A stretch of 17,161 nucleotides of DNA from Sphingomonadales bacterium UBA7473 (GCA_002478575.1 DLOX01000268.1:3750-20910), one strand, 5' to 3'. Shown: positions 7,154 to 14,910, counted from the stretch's first letter. Translations and numbers: made by a program. The notes: a model not told the origin generated them from the sequence alone.

Positions 7154-9412
7154 ATGCTTGCGAAATTGCAACAGTCCTCGGCGTATCAATGGCGAAAAGT
7201 CAGCCTGTTCGCGCGTCGTCGCAAGCTAGTTCCTGCCATCGAATATGCGACGCTGGCCTGGCTGATTGTGACCTTGGTTATCAGCTATCTGCTCTTGACC
7301 GACGGCAAGCCTGGGGAGGCTTTGCTCACGCCGCCTTTGGTTGGCCTTTTGCTGGTCGCAAACCTTATTCCTGCGATTGCGCTTCTCGTACTGCTCGGCC
7401 GAAGGATCGCCTATCGCCGCGCAGCAAAGAGCGAAGTGCGCGGGCAGGGGCTTTTGCACAGTCGCTTGGTCGGCCTCTTTTCCACCATTGCCGCGATTCC
7501 GGTTCTGCTGCTGGTCATCTTTGCGTCGCTCTTGTTCCAATATGGCTTTGATTTCTGGTACTCCCAGAAAGCCAAGGATATTTTCGAGAATTCGAACAAT
7601 TTGGCGCAGGAATATTATAAGGAAAAGCGATCTGAACTTGTCGCCAAGACCGAGATCATGGCGTTTGACGTAGATCAGAATCTCCAGATCGCGCCGATGG
7701 AATCGGATCAGTTTCAAGGCAGTTTCGGCTATCAGGTCTATGCGCGCGAATTGTCCCAAGGGATCATCTTCACCTTTAATGAACAGAAGGATCAGCGCAG
7801 TTTGGTCTTCGCGATCCGTGACGCTGATAGTCCGCGCTATAATGAGAAGGATAATTGGATCGCCCCGGATGTGGTGAAAACCATCCGGTCCGGTCGTCAG
7901 ACCGTCGTTCAGGATTGGGGCAATCGGTTGGAAGCCTTCACGCCTATCCCCAATCGGCCCAATTATTTCCTTTATACCTTAAGCTTGCCCAACACTGCAG
8001 GGCTTGAGCAAGCCAAGCGTTATTCGAGCGTGCTTGCCGACTATAATAGCTTGCTGGAACGATCCAAGACGCTCCAACTGCAGTTTCACGCGGCCCTTTT
8101 CCTCATTGCCTTAATCGTTGTTGGCGCATCGGTGTTCATCGCGTTGACGGTCGCTGACCGAGTTGTGCAGCCCGTGGGCGACTTGGTGGGCGCAGCTCGG
8201 CGCGTGTCTGCGGGGGATTTGGCAGCACGGGTTCGCGTTCCCAAATTGCGCGATGAGATTGGCACGCTTTCTTCGGCCTTCAACCAAATGACGGAGCGGT
8301 TGGAAACCCAACGCAATGACTTGGTCGATGCCAATGCGCTGCTCGATCGGCGTCGTGCCTTGATTGAAGCTGTGCTTTCCAGCGTGTCTGCCGGTGTGAT
8401 TGCGGTGGATACCAATGCTGTGGTCCGGATCAGTAACAACCGAGCCGCCGAAATCCTCGGCTTTGCGGGGCAGCAGACGAGCGGATCGCCCTTGGCTGAC
8501 CTTTCGCCTGACTTGTCGACACTTTTGGCTGACGGCGCGTCAGACGGACTGATCGACATTGACGTCGGCAAAGAACGGCTGACCTTGGCGGTGAAGATCG
8601 TCCGAGATGAAGGCGGCTATGTGATCACCTTTGATGACATCACTGTCCAAATCGCGGATCAGCGCCGCGCGGCTTGGTCTGATGTGGCTCGCCGCGTCGC
8701 CCATGAGATTAAGAACCCACTGACGCCCATCCAATTGGCTGCTGAACGCATCAAGCGCCGCTTTTCCAAGGATGAGCAAGTCGATCTGGAAACCGTCAAT
8801 CGTTTGACCGATACGATCATCAGGCAAGTCGGCGATTTGCGGCGCATGGTCGATGAATTTTCATCCTTCGCGCGGATGCCAAAGCCCGTGTTCCAAGAGG
8901 AATCCTTGGCCGATATCTGCAAGCAAGCCTTGTTCCTTCAAGAAGTGGCCCATCCGGGAATATCCTTCAGTTTCGAAGATAAGCTTGGCCCGATGCTGAT
9001 GGTCTGTGATCGTCGGCAATTGGGGCAGGCGTTCACCAATGTGCTCAAAAACGGCGTTGAGGCGATTGAGCAAAAAGCGGCGAAGTCCAACGAAGCCATA
9101 TCCATGGTCCTTCAGGATGACGGCTCAGGCTCTATAGAAGTGGTCATCACAGACACAGGCATCGGCCTTCCTGCGGATCGGGACCGGATCGTCGAGCCCT
9201 ATATGACGACCCGCAAAACCGGCACGGGGCTTGGCCTCGCCATCGTTAAGAAGATTGCCGAAGAACATGGCGGAAGCCTGCATTTCGCCGATGGAGCAGA
9301 GGGCGGCAGCGTCGTCACCTTCCGCTTCAATCCAACAGCATTGGCAAGCGGCATCACCGACCAAGATGGAGATTATATGGCCGCGTCCAACATCCAAGCA
9401 GAAAGGGCCTAA
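7154..9412 (+). CDS. ntrY: Membrane sensor histidine kinase NtrY
   Basis: This 752-residue inner-membrane kinase is the partner of NtrX, in a system tied to nitrogen and redox or respiratory control in alphaproteobacteria. Three hydrophobic segments lie near the N-terminus (about 30-49, 61-82, 105-128), followed by an extracytoplasmic region (about 130-312) and a fourth membrane segment (about 314-336). Next come a HAMP domain (about 337-390; 'VQPVGDLVGAARRVSAGDL'), a PAS domain (about 400-490) and HisKA with phospho-acceptor His517 in RVAHEIKNPLTPIQLAAERI. The HATPase domain shows 'NVLKNGVEAIEQ', 'DTGIGLP' and 'GTGLGLAIVKKI'. Length and domain order are normal for NtrY. Only 3 bases separate its stop from ntrX. 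Confidence 0.95.
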   Translation: MLAKLQQSSAYQWRKVSLFARRRKLVPAIEYATLAWLIVTLVISYLLLTDGKPGEALLTPPLVGLLLVANLIPAIALLVLLGRRIAYRRAAKSEVRGQGLLHSRLVGLFSTIAAIPVLLLVIFASLLFQYGFDFWYSQKAKDIFENSNNLAQEYYKEKRSELVAKTEIMAFDVDQNLQIAPMESDQFQGSFGYQVYARELSQGIIFTFNEQKDQRSLVFAIRDADSPRYNEKDNWIAPDVVKTIRSGRQTVVQDWGNRLEAFTPIPNRPNYFLYTLSLPNTAGLEQAKRYSSVLADYNSLLERSKTLQLQFHAALFLIALIVVGASVFIALTVADRVVQPVGDLVGAARRVSAGDLAARVRVPKLRDEIGTLSSAFNQMTERLETQRNDLVDANALLDRRRALIEAVLSSVSAGVIAVDTNAVVRISNNRAAEILGFAGQQTSGSPLADLSPDLSTLLADGASDGLIDIDVGKERLTLAVKIVRDEGGYVITFDDITVQIADQRRAAWSDVARRVAHEIKNPLTPIQLAAERIKRRFSKDEQVDLETVNRLTDTIIRQVGDLRRMVDEFSSFARMPKPVFQEESLADICKQALFLQEVAHPGISFSFEDKLGPMLMVCDRRQLGQAFTNVLKNGVEAIEQKAAKSNEAISMVLQDDGSGSIEVVITDTGIGLPADRDRIVEPYMTTRKTGTGLGLAIVKKIAEEHGGSLHFADGAEGGSVVTFRFNPTALASGITDQDGDYMAASNIQAERA

Positions 9413-9415
9413 TCG

Positions 9416-10804
9416 ATGGCGCTCGACATTCTCGTCGTTGATGATGAAGCCGACATTCGGGAGCTTGTTTCAGGCGTTCTCGAAGATGATGGCTATACCG
9501 CCCGGACTGCCGCCAACAGCGATTTGGCGTTGAAAGCCATTGCGGATCGTCGGCCTTCGCTTGTTCTGCTTGATGTGTGGTTGAAAGGCTCGGCCCTTGA
9601 TGGGCTGGACCTGCTTGATGAGATTAAGCGGCGAGACCCGAGCCTGCCGGTCTTGGTTATCTCAGGCCATGGCAATTTGGACACGGCTGTTGCTGCCATC
9701 CGGCGAGGGGCCGCTGATTTCATCGAAAAGCCCTTTGAGGCAGAGCGGCTGTTGCTGCTGGTTGCGCGGGCCACCGAGACCGAGCGTCTCCGCCGTGAAA
9801 ATGAAGTGCTGCGCGCCAAGATTGGCTTTGAAGATGAGCTGACCGGCACATCATCTGCCATCAACTCCGTTCGTGCAACGGTCAAACGCGTGGCGCCGAC
9901 GGGGAGCCGTGTGCTCTTCACTGGCCCAGCAGGCGTCGGCAAGGAAGTCGCGGCGCGTTTGCTCCACAATTGGAGCCCACGAGTGACAGGTCCCTTCATC
10001 GTGGCAAGCGCTGCGCGGATGACGCCAGAGCGCGTCGAAGAAGAGCTGTTCGGCCTTGAACGCAATGAGCAGGAAATTGTCCCCGGCCTGATGGAGCGGG
10101 CCCATGGCGGCACGCTCTTCCTCGATGAGATTGCGGATATGCCGCTCACCACTCAGGCGCGTATTCTGAGGGTTTTGACTGATCAAAGCTTTGTTCGGGT
10201 CGGTGGAACCCGACAAGTGAAGGTGGATGTCCGCGTGGTTTCGGCAACATCCAAGGATTTGCAGGCCGAAATTGCCGCGGGGCGTTTCCGCGAAGATTTC
10301 TATTATCGGCTAAATGTTGTTCCCGTGCACATCACGCCTCTCAAAGAACGCCGCGAGGATATTGGCAGCTTGGCGGGGCATTTCCTGACCCGCTATGCCG
10401 CTGAACGCTGCATTTCGCCGCCGGAATTGTCCGCAGAGGCGACGGCTGCACTCCAGGCCTTTGAATGGCCGGGCAATGTCCGCCAGCTGCGCAACATCAT
10501 CGAACGCACGATCATCTTGGCCCCATCGGAGCGACTTGGCCTGATCGAAGCCGATATGCTGCCGTCTGAAATCATGGGCGATGCGGAGCAAAATGTCTCG
10601 CTCTCGGCATCTGGCGTGATCATGGGGACGCCACTGCGTGAGGCTCGCGAGAGCTTTGAGCGCGAATATCTGCGGGTTCAGATCCGGCGTTTCTCCGGCA
10701 ATATCTCTCGCACCGCGGCCTTCATTGGGATGGAGCGGTCAGCGCTTCACCGTAAGTTGAAGCTGCTTGGCATGGTCGATGATAAGGTGGAACTGGACGC
10801 TTGA
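9416..10804 (+). CDS. ntrX: Response regulator NtrX
   Basis: This 462-residue regulator is the cognate partner of NtrY. The receiver domain has D9/D10 and phospho-acceptor D53 in 'LVLLDVWLKG'. The AAA+ domain has Walker A GPAGVGKE (170-177) and 'GTLFLDEIADMP', and a C-terminal Fis-like HTH carries 'GNISRTAAFIGMERSALHRKL'. Where NtrC has GAFTGA, this protein reads ERNEQEIVPG, so the sigma-54 contact loop is missing. That is a known trait of alphaproteobacterial NtrX and implies sigma-54-independent control. A Shine-Dalgarno GAAAGGG (9401-9407) sits 8 bases before the ATG, inside the end of ntrY. Confidence 0.94.
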   Translation: MALDILVVDDEADIRELVSGVLEDDGYTARTAANSDLALKAIADRRPSLVLLDVWLKGSALDGLDLLDEIKRRDPSLPVLVISGHGNLDTAVAAIRRGAADFIEKPFEAERLLLLVARATETERLRRENEVLRAKIGFEDELTGTSSAINSVRATVKRVAPTGSRVLFTGPAGVGKEVAARLLHNWSPRVTGPFIVASAARMTPERVEEELFGLERNEQEIVPGLMERAHGGTLFLDEIADMPLTTQARILRVLTDQSFVRVGGTRQVKVDVRVVSATSKDLQAEIAAGRFREDFYYRLNVVPVHITPLKERREDIGSLAGHFLTRYAAERCISPPELSAEATAALQAFEWPGNVRQLRNIIERTIILAPSERLGLIEADMLPSEIMGDAEQNVSLSASGVIMGTPLREARESFEREYLRVQIRRFSGNISRTAAFIGMERSALHRKLKLLGMVDDKVELDA

Positions 10805-10954
10805 GGAAGCAAATCCAAGCTCAATGGGCGGATTTCAAAGGATCAGTTGACTGGACGGAGGCAAAGCGGGATGATAGCTTAGTCAAAGATGGGGGGCGAG
10901 ACTCATCGAAATGCGGCATGACATCCGCCAAAAGCCAAAGAAAGAACCAGAAAA
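10805..10954 (+). promoter_or_regulatory. Leader and candidate promoter of hfq
   Basis: In this 150-base spacer, TTGACT (10847-10852) is followed after 17 bases by GATGAT (10870-10875), a plausible sigma-70 promoter. It would give a leader of about 70 bases ending in an A-rich stretch before the hfq ATG. No strong Shine-Dalgarno is seen; the nearest purine-rich run is AAAGAAAGAA. I see no intrinsic terminator after ntrX, so read-through from ntrYX is also possible. Confidence 0.4.
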
Positions 10955-11428
10955 ATGTCAGACAAAGCCAATAATCTCCAAGACATATTCCTGAACCAAT
11001 TGCGCAAGTCCAAAACGCCTGTGACCATGTTTTTGGTCAAAGGGGTCAAGCTGCAAGGGATCATCACTTGGTTTGATAATTTCTCGGTTCTGCTGCGGCG
11101 CGATGGTCAGTCTCAGCTCATCTATAAGCATGCCATCTCCACCATCATGCCCGGCGGCCCTGTGGATATACGCGCAGGCAATGGAGACAAGAAAAGCAAA
11201 GGCTTGCAGGATGTCTTTCTCGCTGCACTTCAAAAGGATCGGGTGCCTGTCACCATGTTCTTGGTGAATGGTGTGATGCTGCAAGGCGAAGTCGCATCTT
11301 ATGATCTTTTCTGCATGCTCTTGAAGCGCGATGGCGCAACGCAGCTTGTGTATAAGCATGCGATTTCGACAGTGCAGCCGGCTCACCCCCTCAACCTGGC
11401 CGAAGAAACGGAAGTAGACGCCGATTGA
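10955..11428 (+). CDS. hfq: Tandem-domain RNA chaperone Hfq (two Sm domains)
   Basis: Hfq binds small RNAs and mRNAs and promotes their pairing. This 157-residue product holds two complete Hfq Sm folds in a row: repeat 1 at about 8-72 and repeat 2 at about 84-148, offset by 76 residues and joined by a short linker rich in G, D and K. Both repeats keep LQD, P-V-T-M-F-L-V, G-x-x-LQG, LL[RK]RDG and the Sm2 signature YKHAIST (57-63 and 133-139). They are not equal. The rim patch is RKSK in repeat 1 and QKDR in repeat 2. The residue matching E. coli K31 is K32 in repeat 1 but M108 in repeat 2. The residue matching Q41 is N42 in one and L118 in the other. An ordinary Hfq is about 80-100 residues with one domain. 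A two-domain Hfq should assemble as a trimer of dimer-like chains to make the usual six-fold ring (inference). Its stop overlaps the hflX start. Confidence 0.95.
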   Translation: MSDKANNLQDIFLNQLRKSKTPVTMFLVKGVKLQGIITWFDNFSVLLRRDGQSQLIYKHAISTIMPGGPVDIRAGNGDKKSKGLQDVFLAALQKDRVPVTMFLVNGVMLQGEVASYDLFCMLLKRDGATQLVYKHAISTVQPAHPLNLAEETEVDAD

Positions 11429-12726
11429 GCGGATTTGAACGGGATGCCGATGATCTGGCCAGAGTGGCGATTACCCTAATTGTCTGCCCTGAAGTGGGGC
11501 AGGGAAGACGCGACTCTGCGTCTCGCATCGAAGAGGCCAAGGGCTTGGCGCTTGCGATTGGTTTGGAGGTTGTGGAGGCGCTTGCCTATCGCATCCGCGT
11601 CGCGCGGCCGTCGACTTTGCTGGGTTCCGGGCAAATGGACGAAGTGAAGACACACGTCCGCGCGCATGATGCGGCGCTCGTGGTTGTCGATGGCGCTTTG
11701 ACGCCGGTTCAGCAGCGCAATTTGGAGCGGGCGTGGGAAACCAAGGTCATTGATCGCACCGGGCTGATCCTCGAGATTTTTGGCGAACGGGCCGCAACCG
11801 CCGAAGGCCGCTTGCAGGTGGAGCTGGCCCATCTTGACTATCAGGCAGGCCGATTGGTGCGCAGCTGGACCCACTTGGAGCGGCAACGCGGGGGCTTTGG
11901 CTTTTTGGGTGGTCCCGGCGAAACCCAGATTGAGGCTGACAGGCGCTTGATCCGGGATCGGATGGCGAAACTGCGGAAGGATTTGGAGAAAGTCCGCCGT
12001 ACGCGTGGGCTGCACCGCGATCGTCGCCAACGCGCCCCTTGGCCTGTGATCGCGCTTGCGGGCTACACCAACGCTGGAAAATCAACGTTGTTCAACCGGA
12101 TGACGGGGGCTGACGTCATGGCGGAAAATCTGCTGTTCGCCACGCTTGATCCCACGATGAGAGAGATACGCTTGCCGGGCCTCGATAAGGCGATCCTCTC
12201 TGACACGGTCGGTTTCGTGTCTGATCTGCCAACCGAGCTTGTCGCTGCCTTTCGCGCGACGCTCGAGGAAGTGAATTCGGCAGACCTGATCCTGCACGTC
12301 CGCGATATCGCGCATCCCGATAGCGAGGCTCAGGCAGCGGATGTCGCTGATGTGCTTTCAGACATTTTGGGTGAGGAAGTCGAAGATCGGCCGCAAGTGA
12401 TTGAGGTTTGGAACAAGCTCGACATGCTGGACGGCGAAGACCGCAGCTTCGTGGAGGCAGAGGCCGTGCGGCGTGATGATGTGATCCTCGTCTCTGCGCT
12501 GACCGGGGAGGGCGTTGCCGCGCTGCAAACCCTTGCGGGCAAGCGCCTCACCACATCCCATCGCCTGCGCCAGATCAAAGTGCCCGTCGGCGATGGCGCG
12601 AGCCTGGCGTGGCTCAATGCCAATGGCGAGGTGGTGGGCACACGGCTAGGCAAAAGCGCGATGACCGTGGATGTGCGCTTGAGCGATGCTGACTACGGGC
12701 GGTTTAAGAAGCGGGCGGTTGGTTGA
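11425..12726 (+). CDS. hflX: Ribosome-splitting GTPase HflX
   Basis: HflX is a ribosome-associated GTPase that rescues or splits stalled 70S ribosomes, mainly under stress. The 433 residues contain the HflX-specific N-terminal domain (about 15-200) with the hallmark GGFGFLGGPGETQIE (156-170) and an arginine-rich helical linker. The G domain has G1 GYTNAGKST (213-221), G3 DTVGF (260-264), G4 NKLD (330-333) and G5 'SALTGEG'. The start is a TTG whose bases overlap the hfq stop as TTGA. No in-frame ATG occurs before residue 71, which would remove the conserved N-terminal domain, so the TTG (or possibly GTG at codon 14) is required. The overlap suggests translational coupling to hfq. Confidence 0.94.
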   Translation: MSGFERDADDLARVAITLIVCPEVGQGRRDSASRIEEAKGLALAIGLEVVEALAYRIRVARPSTLLGSGQMDEVKTHVRAHDAALVVVDGALTPVQQRNLERAWETKVIDRTGLILEIFGERAATAEGRLQVELAHLDYQAGRLVRSWTHLERQRGGFGFLGGPGETQIEADRRLIRDRMAKLRKDLEKVRRTRGLHRDRRQRAPWPVIALAGYTNAGKSTLFNRMTGADVMAENLLFATLDPTMREIRLPGLDKAILSDTVGFVSDLPTELVAAFRATLEEVNSADLILHVRDIAHPDSEAQAADVADVLSDILGEEVEDRPQVIEVWNKLDMLDGEDRSFVEAEAVRRDDVILVSALTGEGVAALQTLAGKRLTTSHRLRQIKVPVGDGASLAWLNANGEVVGTRLGKSAMTVDVRLSDADYGRFKKRAVG

Positions 12727-12881
12727 TGGGTTGGGCTGGGCAATGTCGGTTTGCGAGAAGTTTTCGGACGTTGGCATGCTTGTTGCCATCGTTCAAAAGC
12801 TGTCATTCGTTCACGCTGACACGTCGCAATGGTAGGGACGAAATGTAAGGCAACTTTCTAATCGGATCCGGACAACAGCTC

Positions 12882-13643
12882 ATGCAACTAATCACAAACT
12901 GGTTTAGCCCATTTGCGCGCAAGGTAGGACTGGCCCTTGACTATAAGGGAATTGCATATGAAGCTATTGATGGTCTGGAGAATGCCAACCATGCTCTCTT
13001 GTGGCGTTTGAATTCTCGAGGCGAAGTTCCAGCCTTGATCGACGGTAAAGTGGTGGTTTCGAATTCATCGCACATCTTGGCCTATCTCGAGGATGCCTAT
13101 CCTGAACGCTCCATTTTGCCGCGCGACGCCGCGACCCGCGCCCAAGCTCGAGCGCTAGAGCGCCTGTTCGATACACGTGTCGACCCCATCTTGGTCAATT
13201 GCTCATTATGGAAGTGGTCTAAGCGCGATGACAACGTACCAGAGGGTCTAAGAGAGGCAGGCCAGCGCGACCTCGATTCCGCTCTCGCCGAAACTGAAAC
13301 ACTGCTTGCTAGCAAAGGAGCATTCAGCTTTGGCGACACGCCAGGTCTGGCCGACTTTGCGCTTTGGCCTCATCTGGCTGCGATCAAACCCTTGGGTTTC
13401 CGACTCGACGCCTCGAGATTTGAGCGAACGGCAGCGCTGTTGGCGTGCATGAAGGCAACGACGCTCTTTAGCGACGATGCCCAACGCACGCGAAGCTTCC
13501 TCAAAACGATGACGACCGATACCCACGAAATGACCAAGATCGCTTGGCGCGGCGACCGCATCGAGTGGCTGCTGGCACGTGGTTATCACGATTGGCTTTT
13601 GCACGAGATTCGTTCCGACAGGGTGATCTGGCCAATGTCTTAG
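12882..13643 (+). CDS. Glutathione S-transferase-like protein
   Basis: The 253-residue protein has a GST N-terminal thioredoxin-like domain (1-75) with SPFARKV (9-15) and the cis-proline loop GEVPALID (47-54). The position of the usual E/Q-S glutathione-binding pair is occupied by VSNSSHILAYLED (59-71). A helical C-terminal domain (about 85-205) includes 'GDTPGLADFALWPHL', the usual N-capping-box region. A further tail of about 45 residues with 'DRIEWLLARGYHDWLL' follows; I do not recognise a function for it. The substrate is unknown. The gene stands alone, 155 bases after hflX, without an obvious Shine-Dalgarno. Its codon use seems a little different from the conserved block to its left, so acquisition is possible. 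Confidence 0.88.
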   Translation: MQLITNWFSPFARKVGLALDYKGIAYEAIDGLENANHALLWRLNSRGEVPALIDGKVVVSNSSHILAYLEDAYPERSILPRDAATRAQARALERLFDTRVDPILVNCSLWKWSKRDDNVPEGLREAGQRDLDSALAETETLLASKGAFSFGDTPGLADFALWPHLAAIKPLGFRLDASRFERTAALLACMKATTLFSDDAQRTRSFLKTMTTDTHEMTKIAWRGDRIEWLLARGYHDWLLHEIRSDRVIWPMS

Positions 13644-13737
13644 TTTGTTGTTTGTTTCGCAGAAACAGGGCTGTCCCACCCCCACAACAAAGCCGCTATG
13701 GAAGTTCTAGGGACACAGTGATTGGTTTACTTGCACC

Positions 13738-13827
13738 CTTGGCGACTTGGCGTGAGCTAAAATCATGCTTGAGAATTTGACCGTCCCGGGAAGTTTCTAA
13801 CTCACGCCAAGACGCAAAGTCGCCAAG
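13738..13827. repeat. Inverted repeat with unequal arms (CTTGGCGACTT...GGCGTGAG type)
   Basis: The left arm (13738-13756) reads CTTGGCGACTTGGCGTGAG. The right arm (13801-13827), reverse-complemented, begins CTTGGCGACTT, ends CTTGGCGTGAG, and carries 8 extra bases between. The left arm therefore looks like a deletion derivative in which short CTT repeats recombined. The arms enclose about 44 bases. A second, weaker pair of related segments (13700-13723 and 13776-13800, both with a GTCCC core, in opposite orientation) is interleaved with them. This resembles a worn REP- or MITE-like element; the family name cannot be fixed here. Confidence 0.7.
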
Positions 13828-13833
13828 AAGAAT

Positions 13834-13855
13834 GCTCATTTTGAGCAAAATGGGC
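13834..13855. repeat. Hairpin with 9-base arms
   Basis: GCTCATTTT and AAAATGGGC pair over nine positions, one of them a T-G wobble, around the loop GAGC. It borders the inverted repeat. Without a following T-run it is not a standard terminator. Confidence 0.45.
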
Positions 13856-13941
13856 ACGGTCCTTCCTTTTTGAGTTGGCTCCGCTGATGGTTAGAATTGA
13901 ACCCTTTTTAACCAATTTGGTAATATGAACCTTCTTTGTTC

Positions 13942-13970
13942 TTGACATTGAGTCATTCCAGAGATATGAA
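13942..13970 (+). promoter_or_regulatory. Candidate sigma-70 promoter of the orphan HTH gene
   Basis: A perfect -35 box TTGACA (13942-13947) is followed after 17 bases by TATGAA (13965-13970), a 4-of-6 match to the -10 box. The start of transcription would fall about 25 bases before the ATG at 14003, leaving room for the Shine-Dalgarno AGAAGGAA (near 13986-13993). Confidence 0.55.
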
Positions 13971-14002
13971 TTATCCTTTTCATCGAGAAGGAAACCTCCC
14001 CT

Positions 14003-14755
14003 ATGACCGACTATCATTGGACCCCAGCGCTGGAGCGTAAGTTTGTTGAATGTTTGGCTGACACTGGAAGTGTCACTGAGGCTTGCAAGGAGGTCTCTAT
14101 GTCTCGCCGTGCGGCTTATGATCATAAGCGTCGGGGAACGGGCTTTGCATTTCGGATTGGCTGGGATGCGGCGGTTCTGCTTGCTCGCGACGTTGTGGCA
14201 GATGAGCTTTTGGATCGGGCTCTGGCGGGGCAATGGACGGAGACGGTGAAAGACCCCGAGACCGGCCGCACGAAGCGCTTTGCTCAGGATCGGCCGTTGG
14301 GCCTAGCTTTGCTCAACCGGCTGGATCGGATGTGTCATGTTCAGGCGGATGAGGGGACATTCCATATGGCGGCGCAGATTGTGTCTCAGGATTTTGAAGC
14401 ATTCTTGGATTTGATGACGGAGGACGCTGTGAAGAGCGCTTCGGTAACGGATGTTCGGGCATTTCTTTCGCTCAGGCAAGATGCTTGGAGGTTGGGGGAT
14501 CAGTTGCCGACTGAGGATTTTGTGCAGACAAAGGCTGAAGTGGCAGCCGCCCAAGAAGCTGCGATTCAGTGTGAAGTTGCTCAGATTTCCGCCGTTTCTG
14601 AGGCTCAGCCTGATCAAGAATATGGCGCTCTTGACTGTGGGCGCTTGCAGCCGACGCATATGCCGTTCCGGTCTATCGGCTCAACCGCTGTGCCTAGCCC
14701 CGGGCATCCTGATTATCACCGTTGGATCAAGCTCCAAGACTGGGCGCGGATGTAA
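14003..14755 (+). CDS. Orphan helix-turn-helix protein, terminase-small-subunit-like, function unknown
   Basis: The 250-residue protein opens with a predicted helix-turn-helix (about 22-44: GSVTEACKEVSMSRRAAYDHKRR). Next comes 'FAFRIGWDAAVLLARDVVADELLDRALAG' (48-76), a pattern I associate with a group of uncharacterised proteins frequent in sphingomonads and with small terminase subunits of phages. Then come a charged hairpin-like segment 'ETVKDPETGRTKRFAQDRPLG' and a helix 'LALLNRLDRM'. The C-terminal half (about 120-250) is low in recognisable motifs and ends in 'GHPDYHRWIKLQDWARM'. No large terminase subunit, portal or other phage gene is near, so a packaging role is unlikely here. A DNA-binding or regulatory role is inference only. 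It has its own promoter and a good Shine-Dalgarno, and is flanked on both sides by inverted repeats. Confidence 0.8.
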   Translation: MTDYHWTPALERKFVECLADTGSVTEACKEVSMSRRAAYDHKRRGTGFAFRIGWDAAVLLARDVVADELLDRALAGQWTETVKDPETGRTKRFAQDRPLGLALLNRLDRMCHVQADEGTFHMAAQIVSQDFEAFLDLMTEDAVKSASVTDVRAFLSLRQDAWRLGDQLPTEDFVQTKAEVAAAQEAAIQCEVAQISAVSEAQPDQEYGALDCGRLQPTHMPFRSIGSTAVPSPGHPDYHRWIKLQDWARM

Positions 14756-14777
14756 TTGGGGCTCAATCCAGTCTCGC

Positions 14778-14910
14778 CGTCATTCCGGGCTTGACCCGGA
14801 ATCCATGCCTCCATGATCGTGCCGGTCTGGATGCATCAAGCGTGTCTCTACCGGTGAGGCATGGATTGACCTGCGGTCGTCTTCGGCTCCGGATCAAGTC
14901 CGGAATGACG
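14778..14910. repeat. REP-like composite inverted repeat between convergent genes
   Basis: The left arm starts at 14778 with CGTCATTCCGGGCTTGACCC. The complement of the right end (to 14910) starts CGTCATTCCGGACTTGATCC. Inner arms ATCCATGCCTC (14801-14811) and GAGGCATGGAT (14856-14866) also pair. The right side carries about 20 extra bases between its outer and inner arms. Each outer arm has its own small hairpin (CCGGG-CTTGA-CCCGG; TCCGGA-TCAAG-TCCGGA). CGTCATTCCGG-type palindromes are widespread in alphaproteobacterial intergenic regions. The position between two convergent genes suits a bidirectional roadblock or 3'-end stabiliser. Confidence 0.8.

Larger units (their letters stand above)
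13644..14002. other. Non-coding spacer of degenerate repeats and a promoter
   Basis: This 359-base gap, AT-richer in its second half, holds no gene I can support. From left to right it contains a small hairpin TGTTTC-GCA-GAAACA (13653-13667) just after the GST stop, a block of inverted repeats (13700-13827), a second hairpin with 9-base arms around GAGC (13834-13855), and a predicted promoter with Shine-Dalgarno for the next gene. The hairpins lack T-runs and are not good intrinsic terminators. Confidence 0.6.

Noticed and set aside
7152..7160. CAATGCTTG at the ntrY start as a possible NtrX site (CAA-N3-TTG)
   Set aside because: The motif is too short and frequent to support by itself, and it overlaps the start codon and coding sequence.
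13653..13667. Hairpin TGTTTC-GCA-GAAACA after the GST stop as a terminator
   Set aside because: It has a short AT-rich stem and is followed by GGGCTGTCCC, not by a run of T.
13544..13780. Plus-strand open frame of 78 codons overlapping the end of the GST-like gene
   Set aside because: Most of it is a shifted reading of GST and repeat DNA, with no ribosome site.
13802..14233. Minus-strand open frame of 143 codons covering the spacer and the start of the HTH gene
   Set aside because: It runs through the inverted repeat and antisense to a gene with better start, promoter and family resemblance; its product has no recognisable motif.
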